Origin: Burkholderiaceae bacterium
GTDB taxonomy: Bacteria > Pseudomonadota > Gammaproteobacteria > Burkholderiales > Burkholderiaceae
Direction of reading: 5' to 3'
DNA length: 5,180 nt
NCBI GenBank assembly: GCA_022701965.1
Contig: JAKONL010000011.1
Coordinates: 1 to 5,180 of the forward strand
A program made the translations under genes and the position numbers. The notes under the pieces are model-generated. The model worked only from the letters and a program-made list of their open reading frames with translations. It did not search any database and was not told where the DNA came from. Positions 1 through 5,152 of this stretch are shown in pieces. Every line of letters starts with the position of its first letter. The first letter of the stretch is position 1.

Positions 1-446
1 ATGTAGCCGGTGTCGTCGAGCAGGCCGTCCTGGCCGTGGCTGGTGTAGGGGTCGAGCGCCACGTCGGTCATGATGCCGAGCTCGGGGAAGCGCGACTTCA
101 GCGCCGCGACCACGCGCGGGATCAGGCCGTCGGGGTTGAAGGCCTCGTCGCCGTCGGGCGTCTTCAGGCCCGCGTCGATTACCGGGAACAGCGCCATCAC
201 CGGAATGCCCAGCTCCACGCATTGCTCGGCCACCGGCAGCAGCAGATCCAGGCTCAGGCGGTCGACGCCGGGCATCGACGACACGGCGTCGCGGCGGCCC
301 TCGCCTTCCTGCACGAACACCGGATAGATCAGGTCGTGGGCGGTGACGGCGTGCTCGCGCACCAGGTTGCGCGTGAAGGCGTCGCGGCGCAGGCGGCGCG
401 GGCGGCCGGCGGGAAACGGGGCGTGGAAGTTGGCATGGACGGTCAT
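1..446 (-). CDS. hemB: Porphobilinogen synthase (delta-aminolevulinic acid dehydratase), N-terminal part
   Basis: Cytosolic enzyme that condenses two 5-aminolevulinate molecules into porphobilinogen, the second committed step of tetrapyrrole synthesis. Reading the minus strand from the ATG at 446 gives 148 codons and then the window edge, so the C-terminal half, with the two catalytic lysines, is missing. Visible hallmarks are the Arg-rich N-terminal arm (RPRRLRRD, residues 15-22), LIYPVFVQEGEG (39-50), SSMPGVDRLS (56-65), LGIPVMALFPVI (79-90), NPDGLIPR (104-111) and DVALDPYTSHGQDG (128-141). The last motif has Asp132 and Asp140 where zinc enzymes have cysteines, which marks the Mg/alkali-metal-type enzyme. 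The start was chosen because it precedes the arm at the usual distance. There is no clear Shine-Dalgarno upstream. The gene is divergent from hemJ, another haem gene. The family assignment is essentially certain from sequence alone. Confidence 0.97.
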   Translation of the reverse strand, partial: MTVHANFHAPFPAGRPRRLRRDAFTRNLVREHAVTAHDLIYPVFVQEGEGRRDAVSSMPGVDRLSLDLLLPVAEQCVELGIPVMALFPVIDAGLKTPDGDEAFNPDGLIPRVVAALKSRFPELGIMTDVALDPYTSHGQDGLLDDTGY

Positions 447-479
447 GGTCCAAATTGTGTCCGATGCGCTCGCCGGCCG

Positions 480-506
480 ATTCGAGAAGGGTCGCACAAG
501 TGTCAA
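480..506 (-). promoter_or_regulatory. Candidate hemB promoter
   Basis: On the minus strand a perfect TTGACA lies at 501-506. It is followed 15 bp later by TCGAAT (480-485, 4 of 6 matches to TATAAT), which would start transcription near 472, about 26 nt before the hemB ATG. The spacer is shorter than the ideal 17 bp. An alternative -10-like hexamer, CACAAT at 454-459, sits 7 nt before the ATG and would give a leaderless message, but it has no -35 at the right distance. The perfect -35 supports a promoter here; the exact -10 is uncertain. Confidence 0.35.
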
Positions 507-524
507 GAAAATCTTGCGCAATGC

Positions 525-553
525 TTGATGCGCTCTTTCTCATTTGTTAAATT
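525..553 (+). promoter_or_regulatory. Sigma70-type promoter for the small RNA candidate
   Basis: TTGATG at 525-530 (4 of 6 matches to TTGACA) is separated by 17 bp from TAAATT at 548-553. The -10 is preceded by TGT at 545-547, an extended -10 element. A 16-bp register with TTAAAT at 547-552 is equally possible. The area is a local A/T-rich island in a very G/C-rich sequence. The predicted start is about 560, directly at the foot of the first hairpin of the candidate RNA. It points away from hemB, back to back with hemB's TTGACA. Confidence 0.5.
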
Positions 554-559
554 CCCTTT

Positions 560-662
560 CGGGCGGCTTGCCGCTCCCCGCTTTTCCTCCCTGAGCGGGT
601 GCCTGGATGTGTGACAGCAAAAAGGCTTCCCGGCCCGACGTGCATTCGTCGGGCTTTTTTTT
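560..662 (+). ncRNA. Candidate small regulatory RNA with anti-SD loop, ending in an intrinsic terminator
   Basis: This interval has the layout of a stand-alone sRNA: a promoter just upstream, three hairpins and a rho-independent terminator, with no open reading frame that fits. Hairpin 1 pairs 561-566 with 571-576 (one G-U) around a CUUG tetraloop closed by G-C. Hairpin 2 follows directly, pairing 577-583 with 593-599 around the 9-nt loop UUCCUCCCU, which is complementary to AGGAGG-type Shine-Dalgarno sequences. An apparently unpaired stretch (600-632) contains a run of five A. The terminator hairpin at 633-654 and eight T complete it. C-rich anti-SD loops are known from several proteobacterial sRNAs. 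I do not recognise this one as a named family. It could instead be a terminated leader (attenuator) of hemJ. Existence as a transcript is inferred; the structures are read directly. Confidence 0.5.
633..662 (+). terminator. Strong rho-independent terminator
   Basis: A perfect 8-bp stem, GCCCGACG (633-640) with CGTCGGGC (647-654), encloses the loop TGCATT and is followed at once by eight T (655-662). No annotated plus-strand protein gene lies upstream in the window: hemB is divergent. The terminator therefore must end some short transcript begun in the intergenic region, or act as an attenuator in front of hemJ, whose ATG is 41 bp further on. On the minus strand the pairing is not followed directly by T residues, so it works mainly in the plus direction. 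Confidence 0.85.
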
Positions 663-703
663 GCCTGTGCGCCGCGTCGTGCGTCGTCACTACACTGCCC
701 GCC

Positions 704-1132
704 ATGCTCTGGATCAAAGCCTTCCACATCGTCTTCATCGCCAGCTGGTTCGCCGGTCTGTTCTACCTGCCGCGCATCTTCGTGAATCTCGCGCAGGTCC
801 CGCCGGGCTCCGAGGCCGAACGGGCGCGGCTGCTGCTGATGGCGCGCAAGCTGCTGCGCTTCACCACGCTGCTGGCGATCCCGGCCGTGGTGCTGGGCGC
901 CTGGCTGTGGATGGGCTACGGCATCGGGCGCGGACCGGGCAACGGCTGGATGCATGCCAAGCTGGCGCTGGTGGTGGCCGCGATCGGCTACCACCATGGC
1001 TGCGGCGTGCTGCTGCGGCGCTTCGCGGCGGGCACGAACCGGCGCAGCCACGTCTGGTACCGCTGGTTCAACGAGGTGCCGGTGGTGCTGCTGACGGCGA
1101 TCGTGATCCTGGTGGTCGTCAAGCCCTTCTGA
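704..1132 (+). CDS. hemJ: Protoporphyrinogen IX oxidase, HemJ type (CopD/UPF0093-like membrane protein)
   Basis: Integral membrane protein of 142 residues, the usual size of HemJ, which oxidises protoporphyrinogen IX to protoporphyrin IX, the penultimate haem step, in bacteria lacking HemG/HemY. Four hydrophobic segments are visible at about 4-22, 53-71, 84-104 and 123-139. Family signatures are LWIKAFHIVFIASWFAGLFY at 2-21 with His8, LPRIFV at 22-27, His84-Ala-Lys86 before segment 3, YHH at 96-98, and RWFNEVPVVLL at 120-130 leading to the terminal VVKPF. His8 and Lys86 match the conserved His and Lys reported as functionally important in HemJ. Such proteins are often labelled only CopD family. 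No Shine-Dalgarno precedes the ATG. A -10-like TACACT lies 7 nt before it. The divergent neighbour hemB supports the haem role. The stop is 5 bp before the VanZ gene. Confidence 0.9.
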   Translation: MLWIKAFHIVFIASWFAGLFYLPRIFVNLAQVPPGSEAERARLLLMARKLLRFTTLLAIPAVVLGAWLWMGYGIGRGPGNGWMHAKLALVVAAIGYHHGCGVLLRRFAAGTNRRSHVWYRWFNEVPVVLLTAIVILVVVKPF

Positions 1133-1137
1133 GCGCC

Positions 1138-2265
1138 GTGGCGAGCGAGGCCCGGCCTGCACGCCACAAGTCGGCCGCGCTGCCGCTGACGCTGGCCTAC
1201 GCCGCGCTGATCTTCTACGCCAGCCTCTATCCGTTCTCCGACTGGCGCGACCAGGGCATCGCGCCCTGGGCCTACCTCACGGCGGCCTGGCCGAAGTACT
1301 GGACCGGGTTCGACTTCGGCGTCAACGTCGCCGGCTACGCGCCGCTGGGCTTCCTCGCGGCCCTGGCGGTGCTGCGCACACGGCCGGCCGTCGGCGTCTG
1401 GCAGGCGGTATGGCGCGCGACGCTGATTGGCTGCGCCATCTCCTTCGCGATGGAGACGCTGCAGAGCTATCTGCCGGTACGCATTCCCTCGAACGTCGAC
1501 CTGGCGCTGAACGCGACGGGCGCCTTCGTGGGCGCGGTCGCCGCGGCAGCGCTGGAGCGGCTCGGCGCCGTGGCGCGCTGGACGCGGGTGCGCGGGCACT
1601 GGTTCGTCGACGACGCACGCGGCGGCCTGGCGCTGCTGGCGCTGTGGCCGATCGCGCTGCTGTTTCCGGCGGCCGTCACCTTCGGGCTCGGGCAGGTATT
1701 CGAGCGGCTGGAGACCGCCATCGCGGAATGGTTGGCCGACACGCCGTTCCTGGAATGGCTGCCGCTGCGCGAATTCGAACTGGAGCCGCTGGTGCCGGGC
1801 ATCGAGATGCTCTGTGTGCTGCTGGGTGCGCTGGTGCCGTGCCTGCTGGCCTTCACGGTCGCGCGCTCGGTGGCGCAGCGTACGGTGCTGCTGGCGCTGA
1901 CGCTGGCGGTGGGCATCGCGGCCAGCGCGCTGTCGGCCGCGCTGAGCTATGGCCCGGAGCACGCCTGGGCCTGGCTCAGCATGCCGGTGCAGATCGGCAT
2001 CGCGGGGGCGGCGGTCGCCGGGCTGCTGCTGCTGGGCGCACGAAGGCGGCTGTGCGCGGCGCTGCTGCTGATGGCGCTGGTGGTGCACCTGAGCCTGCTG
2101 AACCAGGCGCCCGAGAGTGCGTATTTCGCGCAGACGCTGGCCAACTGGGAGCAGGGCAGGTTCATCCGCTTCCACGGGCTGGCCCAGTGGCTGGGCTGGC
2201 TCTGGCCGTTCGCGACGCTGGGCTACGTGCTCACGCGGATGTCGCGGCGCAGCGGCCAAACCTAG
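1138..2265 (+). CDS. VanZ-family multi-spanning membrane protein
   Basis: A 375-residue hydrophobic protein starting at GTG, 5 bp after the hemJ stop. The same frame is open further upstream, but that would overlap hemJ and the terminator, so GTG 1138 is preferred. The N-terminal VanZ domain covers roughly residues 15-140: ASLYPFSDW (28-36), FGVNVAGYAPLGF (60-72), FAMETLQSYLP (103-113) and RIPSNVDLALNATGAFVG (115-132), with the family's conserved N, PLG, E..Q and D..xN..G positions. About six further hydrophobic segments follow (about 163-186, 222-242, 246-270, 276-300, 303-321, 348-365), an extension beyond the short VanZ prototype. The prototype gives low-level teicoplanin resistance in enterococci. 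In Gram-negative bacteria the role is unknown and resistance should not be assumed. Proximity to the carboxypeptidase gene weakly suggests an envelope role. The stop codon TAG is part of the TAGAAT hexamer before the next gene. Confidence 0.85.
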   Translation: MASEARPARHKSAALPLTLAYAALIFYASLYPFSDWRDQGIAPWAYLTAAWPKYWTGFDFGVNVAGYAPLGFLAALAVLRTRPAVGVWQAVWRATLIGCAISFAMETLQSYLPVRIPSNVDLALNATGAFVGAVAAAALERLGAVARWTRVRGHWFVDDARGGLALLALWPIALLFPAAVTFGLGQVFERLETAIAEWLADTPFLEWLPLREFELEPLVPGIEMLCVLLGALVPCLLAFTVARSVAQRTVLLALTLAVGIAASALSAALSYGPEHAWAWLSMPVQIGIAGAAVAGLLLLGARRRLCAALLLMALVVHLSLLNQAPESAYFAQTLANWEQGRFIRFHGLAQWLGWLWPFATLGYVLTRMSRRSGQT

Positions 2266-2268
2266 AAT
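2263..2268 (+). promoter_or_regulatory. Candidate -10 hexamer for a leaderless ferredoxin transcript
   Basis: TAGAAT matches TATAAT at 5 of 6 positions and lies 6 bp before the ferredoxin ATG (2275), so a start there would fall on or beside the initiation codon. It overlaps the VanZ stop codon. No Shine-Dalgarno is visible before that ATG, and no good -35 lies 16-18 bp upstream, so the promoter call is tentative. Confidence 0.3.
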
Positions 2269-2274
2269 CGCCGG

Positions 2275-2649
2275 ATGTCCAGCCCCACCACGACCCCGAT
2301 CCCGACCGACCCGCAGGCGCAGCCCGGCTACTACGACCGTCACATCTTCTTCTGCCTCAACGAGCGCAAGAACGGCGAGGATTCCTGTGCCCGCCACGAT
2401 GCGCAGGACGGCTTCGACCGTTGCAAGTCGCGCGTCAAGGAGCTCGGGCTGGCGGGCGTCGGCAAGGTGCGCGTCAACAAGGCCGGCTGCCTGGGCCGCT
2501 GCGCGGGCGGTCCGGTGGCGGTGGTCTATCCGGAGGCCGTCTGGTACACCTTCGTCGACGCCTCCGACATCGACGAGATCGTCGAATCGCATCTTCGGGA
2601 CGGCCGGGTCGTCGAGCGGCTGGTGCTGCCGCCGGACGTCGGACGCTGA
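2275..2649 (+). CDS. Thioredoxin-like [2Fe-2S] ferredoxin
   Basis: A small soluble protein of 124 residues carrying the Cys pattern of thioredoxin-fold [2Fe-2S] ferredoxins (the Azotobacter/Aquifex type, also found as the NuoE C-terminal domain). Ligands are Cys27 and Cys38 (CLNERKNGEDSC), then Cys72 and Cys76 (KAGCLGRC), giving C-x10-C-x33-C-x3-C. A fifth cysteine, Cys50, is not in the expected ligand set. The opening HIFFCLNER (23-31), the central strand KVRVNKAGC (64-72) and GPVAVVYPEAVWYTFVD (79-95) are typical of stand-alone members near 100-125 residues. The first 18 or so residues are Pro/Thr-rich and probably disordered. It would shuttle single electrons in the cytosol; its partner cannot be told from the context. 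It starts 9 bp after the VanZ gene and ends 10 bp before the hydrolase gene. Confidence 0.9.
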   Translation: MSSPTTTPIPTDPQAQPGYYDRHIFFCLNERKNGEDSCARHDAQDGFDRCKSRVKELGLAGVGKVRVNKAGCLGRCAGGPVAVVYPEAVWYTFVDASDIDEIVESHLRDGRVVERLVLPPDVGR

Positions 2650-2659
2650 GGCGCGGCGC

Positions 2660-3292
2660 ATGAATTCGCAGACCGAGAAGCTCGTCCTCGACGGCGCCGC
2701 CGGAACCATCGAGGCGCTGCGCGACCGGCCGGCCGACGGAGTGCCGCCGCGCGGGGTGGCCGTGATCGCGCATCCGCATCCGCTGTTCGGCGGCACGATG
2801 GACAACAAGGTCGTCCAGACGCTGGCGCGCGCTTTCGTCGCCACCGGATGGACGGCGGTGCGCTTCAACTTCCGCGGCGTCGGCGCGAGCGCAGGCGTGC
2901 ACGACGAAGGGCGCGGCGAGACGGACGACTACCGAGCCGTGGTCGAGCAGGTGGCGCCTTCGGGCGAGCTGGCCGTCGCCGGCTTCTCGTTCGGCGCCTT
3001 CGTGGCGATCAACGCGCTGCAGGCCCTGTGGGGCGCGCGCGAAGTGACCGGCGTCGCGCTGATCGGCGCGAGCGTCGCCCGGGTGCGGCCGCCGCCGCTG
3101 CCCGAGGGCGCCGCCGAACGCACGCTCGTCGTGCACGGCGAGGCCGACGACACGGTGGCCCTCGCCGCCGTCATGGACTGGGCGCGGCCGCAGTCACTCC
3201 CTGTCACAGTCGTCCCCGGGGGCGGGCATTTCTTTCACGGACAATTGCCGCTCCTCAAGCAGCTCGTCGCCCGCCACCTCCGCGCGGGCTAG
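2660..3292 (+). CDS. Small alpha/beta-hydrolase (COG2945-like)
   Basis: A cytosolic 210-residue alpha/beta-hydrolase without a lid domain. Motifs in order are AHPHPLFGGTMDNKVV (37-52, oxyanion-hole region and family hallmark), RFNFRGVGASAG (68-79), the nucleophile elbow GFSFG with Ser110, the acid region HGEADDTV (159-166; Asp163 or Asp164) and the catalytic His190 in GGGHFFHG. The Ser-Asp-His triad is thus complete. Members of this group are predicted serine esterases or peptidases with no settled substrate, so none is assigned here. The ATG at 2660 has a GAGG Shine-Dalgarno at 2648-2651 that overlaps the stop of the ferredoxin gene, indicating translation coupled to the upstream gene. This is one of the few genes in the window with a recognisable ribosome binding site. 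Confidence 0.9.
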   Translation: MNSQTEKLVLDGAAGTIEALRDRPADGVPPRGVAVIAHPHPLFGGTMDNKVVQTLARAFVATGWTAVRFNFRGVGASAGVHDEGRGETDDYRAVVEQVAPSGELAVAGFSFGAFVAINALQALWGAREVTGVALIGASVARVRPPPLPEGAAERTLVVHGEADDTVALAAVMDWARPQSLPVTVVPGGGHFFHGQLPLLKQLVARHLRAG

Positions 3293-3320
3293 TCTTCCGG
3301 TCTTTCCAGCTTTCTTCTCC

Positions 3321-4490
3321 ATGAACCGTTTTTCCGTTGCGCTCCGTGCGCTGATGGCGGCTGCAGCCGCGTCGATGTGCATGTTCGCCGCCGCGCAGGT
3401 GCCGACGCCTCCCGAGGTCGCGGCGCGCAGCTATCTGCTGCTCGACATCACGGCCAACCAGATGCTGGCGCAGAAGGACATCGACAGTCCCGTGGAACAG
3501 GCATCGCTGACCAAGCTGATGTCGGCCTATATCGTGTTCGACGCGCTCAAGTCGAAGAAGCTCACGCTCACTCAGACGCTGCCGGTGAGCATCCGCGCCT
3601 GGAAGATGCCGGGCTCGCGCATGTTCGTCGACCCGAAGATGCAGGTGCCGGTCGACGATCTGATCAAGGGAATGATCGTGCAGTCGGGCAACGACGCCAC
3701 CAACGTGCTGGCCGAGGGCGTGGGCGGGACCGTCGAGCATTTCGTCGAGCTCATGAACGAGCAGGCCAGGGCGCTCGGCATGAAGGGCACCACGTACAAG
3801 AACGTCGAGGGCCTCACCGCGCCCGGTCACACCACGACCGCGCGCGACCTGAGCATCGTCGCGACCCGCCTGATGCGCGACTTTCCCGAGTACATGCACT
3901 ACTACTCGATCAAGAAATACCGCTATCCGGGCACCCCGTCGACGAACGACACCAATCGCAACCTGCTGCTGTTCCGCGACCCGACGGTCGACGGCCTGAA
4001 GACCGGCCACACCGAGGCCGCCGGCTACTGCATGGTGGTCACCGCCAAGCGCGACTTCCCCAACATCGGCGGCGGACGCCGCCTGCTGACGATCGTGCTG
4101 GGCGCATCGAGCGAGAACGCGCGCGCCAACGAATCGCAGAAGCTGCTCAACTGGGGCTATACCGCCTACGACGCGGTGCGCCTGTTCGAGGCCAACCAGC
4201 CGGCCGCGACGCCGCAGGTCTGGAAGGGCAAGGCCGACACGCTCAAGCTGGGTCGTCCCGAAGCCATCGTGGTCTCGGTGCCGGCGGGCACGGCGTCCAA
4301 GATCAAGACGCAGATCGCGCGGCCCGAGCCGCTGGTGGCACCGTTCACGAAGAACCAGCCCGTCGGCACGCTCAAGGTGATGCTGGGCGAGGAGCCCGTC
4401 ACGGAGGTGCAGCTGGTCGCGCTCGAGAGCGTCGAGCAGGCGGGCATCCTGGGCCGCGCCTGGGATGCGGTGCGGCTCTGGATCAAGTAG
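3321..4490 (+). CDS. dacC: Serine-type D-alanyl-D-alanine carboxypeptidase (PBP5/6 family)
   Basis: A low-molecular-weight penicillin-binding protein of 389 residues, which trims the terminal D-Ala from peptidoglycan pentapeptides in the periplasm. The N-terminus is a signal peptide: Arg3 and Arg9, a hydrophobic core at 10-24 and probable cleavage after AAA at 25. The transpeptidase domain has all three active-site motifs: Ser62-Leu-Thr-Lys65, Ser122-Gly-Asn124 and Lys227-Thr-Gly229. The PBP5 C-terminal beta domain follows (about 285-370), and the last 17 residues ([17 protein letters not shown]) fit the amphipathic membrane-anchoring helix. Length and architecture match E. coli DacA/DacC; paralogue identity (dacA or dacC) is not resolvable, and dacC is the name commonly used in Burkholderiales. 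The 28-bp gap after the hydrolase gene is pyrimidine-rich and has no Shine-Dalgarno. I see no convincing terminator after the gene. Confidence 0.95.
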   Translation: MNRFSVALRALMAAAAASMCMFAAAQVPTPPEVAARSYLLLDITANQMLAQKDIDSPVEQASLTKLMSAYIVFDALKSKKLTLTQTLPVSIRAWKMPGSRMFVDPKMQVPVDDLIKGMIVQSGNDATNVLAEGVGGTVEHFVELMNEQARALGMKGTTYKNVEGLTAPGHTTTARDLSIVATRLMRDFPEYMHYYSIKKYRYPGTPSTNDTNRNLLLFRDPTVDGLKTGHTEAAGYCMVVTAKRDFPNIGGGRRLLTIVLGASSENARANESQKLLNWGYTAYDAVRLFEANQPAATPQVWKGKADTLKLGRPEAIVVSVPAGTASKIKTQIARPEPLVAPFTKNQPVGTLKVMLGEEPVTEVQLVALESVEQAGILGRAWDAVRLWIK

Positions 4491-4493
4491 GAC

Positions 4494-4512
4494 CAGGCCT
4501 TTCCAGGGCCTG
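4494..4512. repeat. Inverted repeat between dacC and the rpsL promoter
   Basis: CAGGCC (4494-4499) and GGCCTG (4507-4512) form a perfect 6-bp inverted repeat with a 7-nt centre, beginning 4 bp after the dacC stop. Its right arm covers the TG of the extended -10 of the rpsL promoter. It may be a weak transcript end for dacC, although no T-tract follows directly, or a protein-binding operator. Only the symmetry is certain. Confidence 0.4.
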
Positions 4513-4519
4513 CTATACT
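4511..4519 (+). promoter_or_regulatory. Extended -10 promoter of the str operon (rpsL-rpsG)
   Basis: TGC followed by TATACT (4514-4519, 5 of 6 matches to TATAAT) forms an extended -10 element. No good -35 is found 16-18 bp upstream, which is tolerated by extended -10 promoters. Transcription would start near 4526 and give a leader of roughly 100 nt before rpsL. The location, immediately before a ribosomal protein operon, fits. Confidence 0.6.
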
Positions 4520-4525
4520 CGCGGG

Positions 4526-4606
4526 CTTTTCGGGAAAAAACCGAAGGGTTTCACGTTTTTGTCATTTCCCGGTTCCTCGCGTCACGACGAGGGCTCATCG
4601 CCGGGA
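4526..4606 (+). promoter_or_regulatory. Structured 5' leader of rpsL
   Basis: Two hairpins can be drawn in the leader. The first pairs 4526-4533 with 4541-4548 (8 bp, two G-U) around an A-rich loop; a competing pairing, AAACC (4538-4542) with GGTTT (4547-4551), would exclude it. The second has an outer perfect 6-bp stem, TCCCGG (4567-4572) with CCGGGA (4601-4606), enclosing an inner stem, CCTCG (4575-4579) with CGAGG (4588-4592). The mutually exclusive first-hairpin pairings and the T-run at 4556-4560 suggest possible attenuation. The regulatory role is inferred. Confidence 0.4.
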
Positions 4607-4627
4607 TGTTTTGGGATTCATTCATTC

Positions 4628-5005
4628 ATGCCAACCATCAATCAGCTGGTGCGTCAGGGTCGAACGGTCGAGACGATCAATTCGAAGAGCCATGCCATGC
4701 AGAACTCGCCGCAGCGTCGCGGTGTCTGCACCCGGGTCTACACCACGACCCCCAAGAAGCCGAATTCGGCGCTTCGCAAGGTTGCCAAGGTCCGCCTGAC
4801 CAACGGCTTCGAAGTCATCTCCTACATCGGCGGCGAAGGCCACAACCTGCAGGAACACAGCGTCGTGCTGGTTCGTGGTGGTCGTGTCAAGGACTTGCCG
4901 GGTGTGCGCTATCACATCGTGCGCGGCTCGCTCGACCTGCAAGGCGTGAAAGACCGCAAGCAGTCGCGTTCCAAGTACGGCGCGAAGCGTCCCAAGAAGG
5001 CCTAA
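4628..5005 (+). CDS. rpsL: 30S ribosomal protein S12
   Basis: Complete S12 of 125 residues, one more than E. coli. It sits at the decoding centre of the small subunit and helps set translational accuracy. Near-universal motifs are [20 protein letters not shown] (31-50), [20 protein letters not shown] (56-75), [20 protein letters not shown] (76-95) and [13 protein letters not shown] (106-118). Lys43 and Lys88, where substitutions cause streptomycin resistance, are both the ancestral lysines, with Asp89 and Pro91 also standard, so this allele reads as drug-sensitive and wild type. The N-terminal stretch (11-29) differs from E. coli, as usual in betaproteobacteria. The start is fixed by [12 protein letters not shown]. 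Three ATTC repeats directly precede the ATG, and the only purine-rich candidate ribosome binding site, GGGA at 4613-4616, is 11 nt away. Confidence 0.99.
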   Translation: MPTINQLVRQGRTVETINSKSHAMQNSPQRRGVCTRVYTTTPKKPNSALRKVAKVRLTNGFEVISYIGGEGHNLQEHSVVLVRGGRVKDLPGVRYHIVRGSLDLQGVKDRKQSRSKYGAKRPKKA

Positions 5006-5029
5006 GACCTTCTGTATTCGTTCAGCGGT

Positions 5030-5128
5030 GTTCGGCGTGCCTTGGCGGGTGCTCCGGACGAAGTGACCCGATCCTGGGTCGAGTAAGTGAGAGTCGATGT
5101 CGGCTCTCGCGGTGCCCGAAGCGGCGCC
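5030..5128 (+). promoter_or_regulatory. Hairpin-rich rpsL-rpsG spacer, probable S7 autoregulatory site
   Basis: The spacer between the S12 and S7 genes is 147 nt long and contains successive potential hairpins: 5030-5035 with 5054-5059; GACCC 5065-5069 with GGGTC 5076-5080; a 10-bp stem 5087-5096 with 5101-5110 around loop AUGU; and, directly abutting it, 5111-5116 with 5123-5128 around CGAAGC. None has a T-tract, so they are not terminators. In E. coli the S7 protein represses its operon by binding the rpsL-rpsG intercistronic RNA, and this is the equivalent position. Equivalence of binding here is inferred. Confidence 0.5.
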
Positions 5129-5152
5129 AACTGAAGCAAAGAGGTTAGTAAC

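Noticed and set aside
36..614. Plus-strand open frames opposite hemB
   Set aside because: They lie antisense to clearly conserved HemB motifs and have no domain of their own.
607..1137. An upstream in-frame extension of the VanZ gene from ATG 607
   Set aside because: It would run through the terminator hairpin and overlap all of hemJ in another frame, producing an Arg/Ala-rich sequence unlike VanZ proteins.
988..2868. A 626-codon open frame on the minus strand spanning the VanZ and ferredoxin genes
   Set aside because: It is the antisense shadow of well-supported genes in very G/C-rich DNA: composition is Arg/Gln/His-rich and low in complexity, with no recognisable domain.
3255..4010. A 251-codon minus-strand open frame opposite dacC
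   Set aside because: It overlaps the conserved carboxypeptidase coding region completely and shows the same His/Arg-rich antisense composition.
4494..4530. Inverted repeat after dacC as an intrinsic terminator
   Set aside because: The stem is only 6 bp and the nearest T-run is four bases, 14 nt downstream, so it was kept as a repeat rather than called a terminator.
3377..5005. A long plus-strand open frame joining dacC's shifted frame to rpsL
   Set aside because: Only the last 125 residues (S12) are real; the upstream part is an out-of-frame reading of dacC and the intergenic leader.
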